A stretch of DNA of 64,000 bases from Fistularia commersonii (GCA_037954325.1 JBBMNZ010000034.1:9317501-9381500), one strand, 5' to 3'. Shown: positions 24,626 to 36,057, counted from the first letter of the stretch. A program made the numbers and translations. Notes: generated by a model from the letters alone, not told the origin.

Positions 24626-24663
24626 ACTACAAGTACCAGCAGGATTGGCGCCCGCTGACGTCA
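24626..24663 (+). promoter_or_regulatory. MRPS25 promoter: ZNF143-like, CCAAT and CRE motifs
   Basis: ACTACAAGTACCAGCA (24626-24641) resembles the ZNF143/SBS motif with one mismatch. It is followed by an inverted CCAAT box (ATTGG, 24644-24648) and a perfect TGACGTCA (24656-24663). The ATG is at 24759. This arrangement suits a housekeeping mitochondrial gene. Confidence 0.55.
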
Positions 24664-24758
24664 TCAAGACGCGACAGCCTCGCATGCTGCGTCTGGAGGG
24701 AGGGCTCACCGTGACAGCGTTTCAAATGTTGTTGTGAAGAAGAGAAAAGCCGTTCAAG

Positions 24759-26243
24759 ATGCCGATGAAAGGCAGGTTTCCGATCAGACGGACGCTGGAG
24801 TATCTCCAGAAGGGCGACATCATCTTTAAAAACAGAGTGAAGATCATGACGGTGAATTATAACACCAGCGGAGAACTGAGCGACGGAGCAAGGTCAGAGC
24901 CGCGCGATGCTAACGCTAGCTAACGGCTACATGGTTTATTATTGGTGTGTTGTTGTTGTTTTTTTCAATTATTTTTGTGATTTACGAGTTTATATGTTCC
25001 ATTAATTGAAAATAACGTCTGTCTAAACGTGCCGACATCCCAGATGGTTTTGCGATGGTAGTGTAACTAACTACCGGGACATATCGATCAGTCATGCTTA
25101 TTAATATTGTAGCTTTAATAGTTACACGGCCAGTATGAGAACTGTTATACTAATAAAAAAAAAACAATATGAAGTCGTATTTTTACCAGGTACAGTTGTG
25201 AATACTTATCATTGCACTTGGAAGCTTTCAGATTTCTATGTGCATCTTACTATCCAGATGACGGTTACTCCATAGCTGAATAAAACTCAGTGTACATAGT
25301 ATAATTTATAGATAGGTATTTATAAAATGTCCTACTGTGAGTTGCTATCTTTTTATAGTTAATGTAATCTAGCACTTGTGCATGCAATAATACAAGGTTC
25401 TTCTATGACTTGAATGGAACTACTTGTGCTTGTGTGTGTTTTGCAGAAAGTTCGTGTTTTTTAATATTCCCCAGATTCAATATAAAAACCCCTGGGTCCA
25501 AATAATGTTATTCAAAAACATGACACCGTCGCCATTCCTGAAGTTCTACCTGGGTTCGTAGCTCCTGACCTCCCTATTTAATATTTAACATTATTTATTT
25601 CTCGTGTGCGAGCTTCGCTGATCTGACCTGTCGTCCGTGCAGATGACGGGGAGCAGGTGCTGGTGGACGTGGAAGGGAAGGAACACAAACAAATCGCACA
25701 ACACATCAAAAAGATCTTATCCAAATCAGAGTAAGATACCTCTTATGTATTCTTTACAAAATTGCAGCTTTAAATACACTTTAAATCTTGTGCATTGTTA
25801 TCGGTCAAGTTACCGGAATTCATTTTCACTCAGGAAAACAAGAACTGTAATCCTTTACCCCAAGTACCAAACCACTTTAATCAAGGATATGATTATTTCT
25901 GGGTATGCAATAAAGAATTTAAGATACTGTGAATTGTTGAAGCGACTTACATGAACATTTGACGTAAGATATAATGAGCGTGCTTACAGTAAGCGCATTA
26001 TTACGACAGTCCACATCTATTCACGTCTCCCTTGCCTTCACTTCTTCTTCCAGAACGGTGTTGCAGGCGGAAGCACAAGCCAAAATGCAGGCGTCGAACC
26101 CTGCCAACTTCGGGCCGAAGAAATACTGCCTCCGGGAGTGTATCTGTGAGGTGGAAGGTCAGGTGCCCTGTCCCGGCTTCACACCTCTGCCAAAAGAGAT
26201 GACGGGTAAATATCGCGCCCAGATGAAGGCGTCCCAGGAGTAA
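24759..26243 (+). CDS. mrps25: Mitochondrial small ribosomal subunit protein mS25
   Basis: Component of the 28S mitochondrial ribosomal subunit. Coding exons: 24759-24892, 25447-25553, 25643-25730, 26054-26243, all GT-AG, giving 172 residues (human 173). The N-terminus MPMKGRFPIRRTL, then KIMTVNYNT.GEL, KFVFFNIPQIQYKNPWVQI, KNMTPSPFLKFYL and the cysteine-containing PANFGPKKYCLRECICEVEG are near-identical to the vertebrate family. The start is the first ATG and matches the family N-terminus. The linker before PANFGP is variable, here Ala/Gln-rich rather than the glutamate-rich human version. An AATAAA lies at 26503-26508. The gene is tandem with NR2C2 and convergent with RBSN. Confidence 0.96.
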
Positions 26244-26502
26244 AAGTAACACGGACCGCTTGTAGATTAAACAGACATTACTGCTGCACCGGGACACAAG
26301 GCATCGGCTTTGTCCGAAAGGACCGGCCTTCGGCTTTGCCGTAGAGCCTCGGGAAATTATGGACTGACGGTCTTGACGTTCTGGCCGCGGGCGAGGCGGC
26401 CTCTGCTTCGAGGATGCCTCATCACGTTGTCCAAGATATGTCGCGGTTGAAGAATCCATAGGACGTTAAGTGCCGTGACCAATATTTTTCAGTTTACATC
26501 TA

Positions 26503-28276
26503 AATAAAATGTGTCTGGCTGTAAGTATTTGTCTGTTTAATATGTATATTAAGAGTATTTTTTGTAGTATACATTATTTAAAACATGCCCCGAGTATATG
26601 GGAAAAAAAAAAAAGGAAGTCCAGGCATTTTACTGTAGGCAACTTTTTTTAATGGTACGTCGATGGAATCTTCTAATGTTAATAAACTGCGTCCAGAGGG
26701 ATTGAGTTCGGAGTGCGTCACACATCCAAAGCTAAAACGGACACGTCAAGAAGCTCCACAGGGTTAAAACGTTTTAGTGCTGGTTTGTTCCCGAAGCATC
26801 TGAACGTCAGACTCGCAGCACGGAACACGCCGTTGGGACCGGAGAGAGAAATGACAGCTTGGATTAAAAACCTTTGCCATGCGGTGAGTAATAATACTTG
26901 CTGGTATTAATTTAGTGTTCCTATCACTGAAAATGTACCACTAAATTCAGCACTGACCTAAAGATTTTGTTGATCTTGTGGATTATTTATGTGAGACTTT
27001 AGTGTCCTATTTGTTCACTAAAGCTTTACTACAAAGTGCCGTTAGAAATAATATACAGTGTGTGTGTGTGTTATAGAATGGATAAGGTGGTTCTGTAATT
27101 TTTTTTTTTTTTTTTCTTGGACAGAATCACTTAACAGATAACATGCTTTACACACAGATCTTGATTCGTAGCACATAACAGCAATATCTTTTAGAGTATC
27201 CCGATCTACAGTAAGCAGGAAGACGAGTTTGGTCACTGCTGGATCAGTAGCACTGCTGTAAACAAAATCACTTGCAGGGGGAGTTCGCAGTCAAATACGG
27301 ACAACATTTTCTGTTCACTTGGCACACGGCGGCGGTTCAGGCGCACTGATGAAACAAAGGTCCGAGGTTCAGCGCCGCCTGTGCGGGATACACATGGAAA
27401 AGGCCCGAATCTCTTCACGTGAAGATTAACATTTGCGTTACGTCGCAAACAAAAACATGCTCTCAGAGAGCAAACACTGGTTCATGTTATAAAGTATCAA
27501 ATGTACATGTAGGTATTAAATTAGATTTTTCCATTAGAGTGTCAAAGATAGGGGTTCAAGGGATGAAATGATAGTGTGCTTTTACTTCTGCTCGTGAGAC
27601 AGGAGCGTCTGCGAACGCTCTCGGAGAGCTCGGAGAGGGACGCGATCTTTTCTGATTCCACCCCGGCGTCGCGGCCGCTTTCGGGATCTCCGAAGAAACG
27701 GCCCTCAATCAATCTAACTAACCTTCATTTCAACATTTCAGTTGTTCAGTGTTTAGAGTCTCTATCCGGCGGGGTCACGGCCCCACTTTTAAAGGGAACC
27801 CTTGTTATGTTAAGATGTTTTGGTTTTGACACGGTCGTGCCTGGGTGAAGGCGCTGATACGAACGTCATGCTGAGATGAGCGCTGCTAGATGTTACTCAT
27901 GGTCTTATGAATGCATTATTTGATGTTTACTTTCCCTTGAGTCTCATCCGTTTACATCAGAACAGCTGTGCCTTGTTTACAGGCTAACATCTTAATACAA
28001 CCGCTGAATATGAAACATGCACAAGCCGCTCCTTTGCGAAATGACTTGGTTTTCTGCAGGATCTGCCGCGAAGTGACGCTCCTTTGACACTTTTCTCATT
28101 CCTCCATCGTCCAAGATGCGGCATGGTCGGTATTGTCCGGGCGTTGGGCCTCCACCCGCTGGGCGCTGGGATGCGGGAGAAGTGTTTCCAGAGATGGAGA
28201 AGTTTCAGGGGGTCTCACAAGGCTACAGACGTCAAGTGTGCTTTCGACGGACGGCGGGAGAAGGGGGGCGGCGGCG
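26503..28276. other. MRPS25 poly(A) signal and convergent intergenic/3' UTR DNA
   Basis: AATAAA (26503-26508) should end MRPS25. The remainder includes a short TG run (27057-27070) and a T-run (27100-27116). It probably contains the RBSN 3' UTR, but I see no clear - strand AATAAA close to the RBSN stop. No other gene is seen. Confidence 0.5.
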
Positions 28277-31200
28277 TCAGTGTTTCTTGCTCTTCTGCTC
28301 CTGCAGGGTGCGCTGCAGCTCCCTCAGGTTCTCCGACAGAAGCTCGACCTCGTCCAGGCGGCCGCTGTGCTTGGCGTCGAAGATGTAGGCCCTGATGTTG
28401 TCGATCTGCTGCAGCAGCAGCTCTTCCTCGATCATCTCCACGTCGGGCACGACCTCGTCGTCGTCCCCGTCGAAAGGGTTGGTGGAGGCGGCCCGGGAGT
28501 TCGCGCTGGCCTCCGTGAAACGGTTTCCTGCGGCGGTATCGTCTTCTTCCTCAAAGGGGTTGCCAGGAACCTTCTCAGGCTCCTCCTCTTCATCTTCTTC
28601 TTCTTCATCAAACGGGTTGTATTCTTTCTTCCCGTTGGCTACTTCCTCGTGCTCGCTCTTTATGTCTGCAAAGAAAGGGTTGGAAGGGTCCTCCTCCGTC
28701 GGAGTGGAGTCCTCGTCGTCAAAAGGGTTGAGGGAGGTGGCGTTCTGTCCTTCTCCACCGGGAGGAGTTACGTGTCCTCCTAAACTCCTGAGCCTGGGAG
28801 GCGACTCCTCCTGACCCGAGAGAGCAGGGACCCCTCTGACGGATAAGGGGCTCCGCTCGGCCTTCGGGGTCACGTCCTCTGCCGGCTCTTCTTCTTGCTG
28901 GAAGCCGCCGGCGGGGCCGATGTCTAGAGTTCTCTCCCAGGCGAAGGCGGGCTGAGGCGTCCCAAAGGTTTCGATCCTGTTCTCGCTCTCCTTCTTCTCG
29001 CGAGCCTCCAAGCGGTGAAGCTCCTCTTGCTGCAAGCTCTCCTCCTGGGCCAGCTTCTCGGAGAGCGCGATGGCCAGGATGGTCTGCTGCTGGTCGTACT
29101 CGTCCTGCAGCTGACGCAGGTTCTCCTCCAGCATGGCGACCTCGTCCGCCCTCCGGGCCTCCCTCGCCTGACGGAGGAACGACTGGATGTTCTCGATCTG
29201 CTGCAGGAGGGGGTCTTCCAGCTCGCCGCGAGCGTGGGCGGAGTCGGCCGACGGCAGCCAGCCTCCCGCCTTTGTCATGCGCGGCCCTCTGGGGGCCTCC
29301 GGCAGCTCGCCGTTGGTGCTGACGGGGACGCGGAGCCTCTCCTGCCTCCTCCTCAGGACCTCCTGGGCTGCCTGTCGGCGCAGGGAAACATTTCCTCAAC
29401 TCGGATGACTCGATGGTTCCAGAGAATTAGCCTCTCCTAGCTTACCAGCCGCTCTTGTTGGAGTCGCTTCTCTTGTTCCTCTTTTCTCTTCTCTTTCAGT
29501 TCTTCATATTTCTCCTTAGTCGGCAAGGACATGAGGCCCAACAACTTCTCCTGCAGTTTGGATAAAACGTGTCAGCGGAAGAGGAGTGAGAGTGTGTGTG
29601 TTTTCCCTGTGCGAAGCCTCACCTGGACAAACAGCGTAGCCGTGTAGCGGATCATTTTCTGCAGCTGGAGGGTCTTTGGATGCGGCTGCGGATCGTCTTT
29701 CACCCCAAGCGTTAAAATCCTCTTACTGGAAAGAAAAGCAGATTCCCGATGAGATCCGAACCCCAAACCCTCCCGCCGTGTTCGCCGCTTCATCGTACCT
29801 GAGCGCGTCGATCAGCTCGTAGTACTTCTGTACCTCCAGCCTCAGCCCGCCGGCTGTATCCAGATTGTAGGTGGTTTCTCCGGCACTGTCAAAGTGCACA
29901 ATAGTAAGAAAACAAAAGGAACACTGTTTAAACACCATCTGCGATGCTTATCATACAACCGTACTTCAGGGACTCGGCCATGCGGATGTATTCCGGAGCC
30001 TTTTCGTCCACTTTCTCCATGCACATCCTCAGCCGCTGCCGGAGAGACATGTGGAAAAACAGGAAATATTAGAAGACTCGCAATGAATGGCAGGAAGGAA
30101 GCTCGGGAGTAAACTCCTCCGGCCCGTTTCATTGCCGACCTCGTAGAGTTTGACGATATCGGGTACAAAGTCTTTCTCCTCCAACTTCTGCTGTCTCTTC
30201 AGCAGCGTGTCCATGCAGTGGTGACAGCAGCGGATCTTCTCATCGTCCTTCTCCTCCAGCATGGAGGTGACGCTGCTCAGGCTGCTGATGCTGCCCCGCC
30301 GGGATCCCATCCCGCCGCCCCCGCCTGCTGGAGGGGAATGGGACTGACCGGGGCTTCCCGGGACGCACAAAGCTTCCCGCGTCCCGTTAATGAGCTTCTC
30401 TGCGAACGAATAGGAAATCCGTGAACGACCGGGCTGATTTCCTCTGGATGTGAGGAAGCGGAGCGAGTACGTACGGGCCAGAGGTAAGGGGACGAACTCC
30501 ATGCATTTCCTGCACATGATGGAGCCGCAGAGACGGCAGTGGTGTCGCCGGTTTCTGATGTTGAACTTGTTCCCGCAGTCGGGACAAAACGGCACATCCG
30601 AGTCGTTCACCCAGGACACCACGGACTTCTCTATGGCTGCGCAGAAAGAGACGTCCGCTCGTTATGAGCGACGGGTCTTTCCGTACGTAGGGAAAGATCC
30701 GAGAAGGCTCCGGACGGCGGCACCCACCTCTGATTCTGGCCGCGTCTGAGTTTGACCTGTCAAACGCCGTCAACTGAAAGACAGTTTTCGTCGTGAACGG
30801 CGGCGCCGGTCGCTGGGGCGAAAACTGAACGAGTCTTACTTGTTAACGCGGCCTCACCTTTTCCAATCTGATGATGAGCTTGTTGACTTCAATGACGTAG
30901 TGATCTATCCGGGCCGCCCGGTGCTTTTTAAACAAGTCCAGGTGACTTCTAGTTGCTCCTAGAGAGAAAAGAAGAGCAGCTGTACACGGTTCTGAATTCC
31001 CCGCCTTTCTAAATGTTCTAAATGTTCTTCATGTTGAAGGTCATTTGAAGCACGCGAGGAGGTTTGGTGGACAGTGCTTCCGGTCTCACCCAGCTCTTGG
31101 GGCTCCCACATGTAGGGATCCACGCCGCCGTAGTAGAAGGACTCATAACTGCCTGTGTCCGGTTTGTCCTCTCCGTCCCTCTTCAGTAACTTGTCTTTGG

Positions 31201-31535
31201 CTTTTATGGCCTTCTGAACCAAACCTGCAAACAAGCACGTGAAATTGCTGTTGTTCCAGTGAGACACACCTCCTGCGCCAGCGCTCCAACTAGAAAAGTG
31301 AACTAAAATTCACCATTTGACAAAAAAAAAAAAAAAACGGGATAACTTTCAAGTTCTGAAGTACACACTCACTCTTTAGCTGCCCTCTAACGTGGCGGTC
31401 GTCACCAGAGTGCTCCTCCTCATAGTGATCTTGCAGCTGATAAAAAGACTGCAGGTCCTTCAGGCACAGCGGGCAAAGGAAACCCTCCTTTACCTCCCCG
31501 GTGCCTTCGAAGGGGGGCGGATAGCTGGAGGCCAT
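28277..31535 (-). CDS. rbsn: Rabenosyn-5 (ZFYVE20), FYVE-domain Rab4/Rab5 effector, 11 coding exons
   Basis: Early-endosome tether that binds PtdIns3P, Rab5, Rab4, EHD proteins and VPS45, and works in endosomal fusion and recycling. Coding exons in order: 31535-31373, 31224-31090, 30958-30858, 30773-30728, 30636-30475, 30399-30140, 30035-29965, 29885-29799, 29725-29623, 29550-29446, 29371-28277. The phases are consistent, giving about 775 residues (human 784). Domains: C2H2 finger at about residues 21-42 (CPLC...HYEEEH); FYVE zinc finger from about 155, with WVND, RRHHCR and paired CxxC; the FYVE loop carries an inserted Ser/Gly-rich segment as in human. A Rab4-binding helix lies at about 464-505 (PLLQQIENI...LRQLQDEYDQQQ). 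Five NPF motifs (EHD binding) lie in an acidic region at about 620-730. The C-terminal Rab5-binding helix contains EELLLQQIDNIRAYIFDAK. The start at 31535 matches the human MAS.. N-terminus; an upstream in-frame GTG at 31571 is not needed. Confidence 0.95.
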
Positions 31536-31590
31536 GACGGTGTCTCGGGCTGTCGGATCCTTGGCTCTCACGTCACGTCACGTCACGTCA
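31536..31590 (-). other. RBSN 5' UTR in exon 2, beginning with (TGACG)4
   Basis: A good acceptor (gctttgctctcccag) ends at 31591. The exon would then open with four TGACG units and a fifth partial one before reaching the ATG at 31535. The repeat is seen directly on + as (CGTCA)n; exon use is inferred. Confidence 0.5.
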
Positions 31591-32561
31591 CTGGGAGAGC
31601 AAAGCACTCCATACTGCTTCCATCGCACAACACACTCCTAGGACACACACACAGAGCAGACTCAGGATCCACTCCTTCTGCGGATCTCCAGCTATTGCAG
31701 AAGAATTGTATATAATATAATATGAAAAAACATTAGGTGATGTCACACTGTGCTGGTGTTGATTCAGACTGCGGTCATTTTACAATTGCTGATGTGACTG
31801 ATTCTCGTACCTATCAGGTTTTTAAATGTTTTTCCAAGACTAGAAGATGTGTCCACAATGGTTGGAGACCCTGTTATTAATGCAATCTGTGATATCTATG
31901 TCATGTCCAAGGGTCTGATGCAGATACAAAGATTTACTGCAAGTTATGTGACACCGACTAGTCATGGTGCTTCTTTTTATGAGGTTGTTAACACTTGAGT
32001 CGAGAGTGTCTCAGCAATAAACTGCGACACAATGTGTTACAGAGGTTACAGTAATACATCACATACATAATGGCCTGAAACGTGAAGGAATAGCCCTGTC
32101 AACACTAAAAGAAGAGGATGCAAACGTCGACCCTTTGCCACGGAGTGCGGTTTATCAATATATTCGCACCACGTCCACTGACACACGCCCAATACATGCT
32201 TGTAAAACGCACAAATCATCAGCTAGCATTGGCGGGTGGATACAGTAAATGCGATCGATTTATCCGTTCCGACGCAGGATGAAAACCAAAGTGTACTACA
32301 GACCTATCGCACGTCGGCCTCGGGCAAACATTATTTATCGATCGGCAGTGTTGGGCTTATAAACAATCCAAAGGGTAAACGTTACAGCTTCATTCTGAAC
32401 ACAGGATGCAACGTTAGCTTGCTATGCTAGCAGCGGGTCACACTCACTTAAACCACCGCTTTACCAACCATCTTATTTCCAAAATAGCGGGGACGAATAA
32501 CGTTAACCCCCTAAACTCAAATCGTGTTGACTCATAAGCACACTAGGTCGTGTATACTTAC

Positions 32562-32660
32562 AGATAAACCCGATTAAAGTGTTGTGTTCACTGTTGGGTT
32601 TGTTTTTGACAGCTCAACAACACCATCTGCAGCAGCCTTGCCTGGTCATGTGACCGAGGC
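32562..32660 (-). promoter_or_regulatory. Probable RBSN non-coding exon 1 and promoter
   Basis: A strong - strand donor TATCT|GTAAGTAT ends a candidate exon at 32562. GGTCATGTGACC (32644-32655) upstream contains TCATGTGA, an E-box of the MITF/TFE type. The region around 32400-32440 in intron 1 carries GCTAGC words. The start site is inferred only. Confidence 0.4.
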
Positions 32661-32924
32661 TCCTGGCGTACGGGGCGGGAGGAGGGACAAACCGAACCAA
32701 ACGCGAATTGCAGGTGTGTGAAGGCGCAGCCCACTCGCGACACGGCCACGCAGGAAAGTTGATACATTTGTGTTTAAAACGATGCACTCATAATTTAACA
32801 TGTTTTTCGTGTTAAACCTATTTATATCCAAAGGATTCAAAATGCAAAAACATGTGTTGTGCATTTTCACCTCGGAGTGGATCCACAGATCATTTCTATT
32901 AATGCAAAAGAACGAAAAAGAACT

Positions 32925-33110
32925 GTATTGTCACATACGCAGAGCACATCAGCAAAATGTGACCTCTCCATTTAATCCGCCAGGGGCCGGCGGACCAAAT
33001 CCGGAAGGTTCAGTACCACAGGACAACCACTCCAACCCCCTGGTCCATGCCAGAAGATGTGTTCCTGTAAGTTCAGCTCAAACAACTGCACTTTCAAAGG
33101 CTAAATGGAG
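32925..33110 (+). repeat. Dispersed teleost repeat ('gtattgtcacatac' family)
   Basis: 'gaactgtattgtcacatacgcagagcac' followed by 'aaaatgtgacctctccatttaatccgcc' is a word order common to a fish repeat I recall from many genomes. No coding capacity is seen and the name is not certain. Confidence 0.45.
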
Positions 33111-34401
33111 GGGGATTTAGGCATTAATACGACCCAGAGACCAGAGGAGGCGTTTTTATCCACACACACCGGGTTTGCAGGACCTACTCGTGCCTGTGCT
33201 TTTCTTTTTTTCCAGGAGCACAGGTGTGTTTTTCAAACAATGATAATACATCAGATTTCTTTAGTGCATTTCGGGCCACTCAGGCACGCTCTGTGATGTA
33301 ATAAAGATAAACAGAATAAACAAAGTAATAAGATAAAAAGATAGTAACGACAATAGTCTAAGAAATAACGAGAAAATATTTTTGAGTTTTGGGAATTTCC
33401 ATATGACTGATAAATGCAGCTTCCCGTTTATTTCAATACCAAGAAATATCACTGTTTACAACATTTCACCGTTTACAGCTTAAGCTGCTTAATGCAAAAC
33501 TTAGCATGCATTGTTTTACTGAGAATTTAATTCAGTATATCTGACTATCTTCATAACATTTTTTAAAATCGGTTTCGTGTATCAACATCAAATTTGCTCT
33601 CCTCGTGCATCTGTGGTCCTCATGGTCTGTCAGAGTTGACAATGTTCTCCTGAGGTGAGCCGGGACGGAATTAGTTGTAAAATCGGCAGATTTGTCAGGA
33701 AATCCATCTTCATTTGTCTACAAGCACTGAATCTTAAAATCACCTCGCATTTAAATTCCTCAAGCGCCATGATGTCACGCGGGAGGACTGCACGGCCGTG
33801 GATATTACCACTTGCTGAGAAATTATTTAGGTTGTACGGACGAAGCCTGTGCAGTTATTGTTGCTAAGCTACGCATGTTTAGGACACTTTGTCGTGTAGG
33901 AGCTGGGAATCAAATCGCCAACCTTCTGCCTGTAGGGACGCCTACTTGAATAGAAGTCACGAGGATTGATGGGGTTTCTAAAGTTAAACGTATAAAGTCA
34001 GCGTTCAATTACAAGTGGGGAGTTTTCTGCAAAAACGTTGTGAACTGTTGGGCAATATGGACGTTTCCTGCTGGAATGGATGTCGGCCGGGACGGGGGTT
34101 GAGGGTTCGAGGAGCGGCGACCTTCTGAACCTCAGATTGGAATCAGGAGCCGTGCATCTGGGCGCCGTGTCTTCGCTCCCGAGGATCCATTTGCATATCG
34201 ACCCCTCCGAGGGACACCTCTGATGGAACGGGCCTCATTAGGCCGTGATTGTCACTCCGTTCGGTCTCCTCAATGATTTCAGACGAGGCCGAGCATCTGC
34301 CGGACCAAACGGGCCGCTTGACTGACAGCCGAGTGGACTCAACGCTTTGTTGACTTGTTAAGAAGCAACACCACGCGTCCATTTATTTTAAACCAATGCA
34401 C
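33111..34401. other. Intergenic DNA between RBSN and TRH
   Basis: No gene or clear repeat is recognised apart from A/T-rich and microsatellite-like patches. Short open frames lack family features. Confidence 0.5.
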
Positions 34402-34512
34402 TTTATTGATAAAGAAATCATTGGCGAAGGTGATGAGAATTTACAGTATCTGATGACATGGAGGGGGGGGGGGAAGCATGACAAGAATTTTTAAACGCCT
34501 GTGGTTTTTATT
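34402..34512 (-). other. TRH poly(A) signal candidates
   Basis: On the - strand AATAAA occurs at 34512-34507 and 34407-34402, about 475-580 bases after the TRH stop. A G-run (34462-34473 on +) lies between them. Confidence 0.45.
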
Positions 34513-34907
34513 CAAAGTTTCACACACAAGGAAACACAATCCGGTCAGATGTACTTTGACAGGACAATGCGTGGAGCCCGTCTTCTCGTCCCGTCTCCTG
34601 CGTGGGCCGTCGGGCTTGTGGCGCCTCACGGAGGCTGCAGCGCTGTGCGGCCGGCGGCCCGACGCCTCCCTCCCTCCCCGCCTCCCCCTCCCGCACCCCG
34701 GCGGCGGATTCACGGCCAAACGACGAGCGTTGAAATCGCAAATTCCTCCCGAATAACACTCGCTCCTCTTCTAGCCGTATTTACAGCCTGGGCGGCGGCT
34801 GCAGTTGCGCGCACAGATCCCGGTGCGTTCTGGGACATGATGCACCTTTTTTTTTTATTTTTAATAATTCTCTTAATGTATTGGTTTACACTTACAAGAC
34901 ACAGTTA

Positions 34908-34963
34908 CGCACACACGCACACACACATACACACACACACATACACACGCACACACACACACT
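34908..34963. repeat. (CA)n microsatellite in the TRH 3' UTR
   Basis: An interrupted CA run (acacacgcacacacacatac...) just after the TRH stop codon on the - strand. Confidence 0.85.
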
Positions 34964-34984
34964 CCGGACCTCCACAAAGCGAAG

Positions 34985-36057
34985 CTACTCTTCTTCCACT
35001 AGATCTCCCTGCAGGGCGAAGCGCTTCCCGGGGTGCTGCCTCTTCTCCTCGGCGCGGCTCACGTCGACGTTGTCTAAAAAGTCGAGCAGCAGGCCGGTCT
35101 TGCTGCACCTCGTAGGGTCCAACGCGTCACACGGACCGCCCGCGTCCAAATCCGCGCTGGAAGTATCCCAAAAGCGTTTCCCGGGGTGTTGACGCTTCTC
35201 CAAGTCCGGGAAGTCTTCGTCGGCGTCCGCGTCCGCGTCCCACGCCGCCTCGCCGGGGTGCTGGCGCTTGTTGTGCAGCAGCAGGAAGCGCTTGCCGGGG
35301 TGCTGGCGCTTGGAGAGGTCACCCAGCAGCCCCGGCGTGGGGTCGGACAGCCGCCCCGCCACGGAGCGCTTCCCCGGGTGCTGCCTTTTCTGGATGACGG
35401 AGCGCATTTGGTCTTCGCGCTTGCCCGGGTGCTGCCGCTTCTCCACGGCCGCGTACATGCCGTCGCCGTCCTCCTCCCTCCTGCCCGGGTGCTGCCGCTT
35501 CTCCACGTCCAGGTAGCGCTTACCGGGATGCTGCCGTTTGCTCAGCCACTCCGGCTGGTCGGAGAGGTCGTCTAAAAAAAAAAAAAAAAAAAAAAAAGTT
35601 CGAGGGGGAAACATCACCGTCAGGTAGCTCCGGATGCTCCTCTGCGCAATGCGTCATGACGCACGGCGGCCGGTTTGTGCCAAACCATCGAAAACTATCC
35701 AATCTTACATATTTATAACAATAAACCAACAGGAACAAGTCGGTCGCAAACGCAAAACCTCCCAAATAAACCCTCTGGAGTCTTTGGAAGGGTTTCCTAT
35801 CTGCAGATGCTTCGCATAAAAGTCACACACATCCCTCCATCCTGCTGAATCCAACCCATCTTACCGTTCCCGCCGTCTTCATCCTGCAGGTTCCTGAGGA
35901 TGGTCCTCAGCAGGAGGCTCTCGGCTCTCCGCAGCGCCGCGTCGTCGTCCGCGGACCGCGGGTCGGGCTCCTCCCCGCCGGGGACGCCCTGCGCCCCGGA
36001 TACCGTCAGGTGGCTCAACACGACCGAAGCCAAGGCGAGCAGGCACGCAGACCTCAT
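34985..36057 (-). CDS. trh: Prepro-thyrotropin-releasing hormone, eight progenitor copies
   Basis: Neuropeptide precursor cleaved at dibasic sites to QHPG units. These become pyroGlu-His-Pro-amide, the hypothalamic releaser of TSH and, in fish, of prolactin and alpha-MSH. Coding exons: 36057-35865 and 35571-34985 (259 residues), with an untranslated exon upstream (about 36322-36235; acceptor at 36073). Residues 1-22 form a signal peptide (MRSACLLALASVVLSHL...). Acidic spacers separate eight KRQHPG units. Units 1, 3, 4, 5, 7 and 8 end in GKR, unit 2 in GRR, and unit 6 in GEA, so unit 6 lacks the C-terminal cleavage site. The number of copies is typical of fish (mammals have five or six). Exon 2 is preceded by an unusually long T-run (minus sense) as its acceptor tract. 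Confidence 0.96.

Noticed and set aside
28395..28814. Serine-rich + strand frame opposite RBSN
   Set aside because: The serine runs are the complement of the acidic Glu/Asp codons of the NPF region.
28719..29399. 226-residue - strand frame overlapping RBSN exon 11
   Set aside because: Shifted-frame shadow of the true exon; the correct frame gives the Rab4-binding helix.
31536..31571. Upstream in-frame GTG start for RBSN
   Set aside because: The ATG at 31535 gives the family N-terminus, and vertebrate initiation at GTG is not expected.
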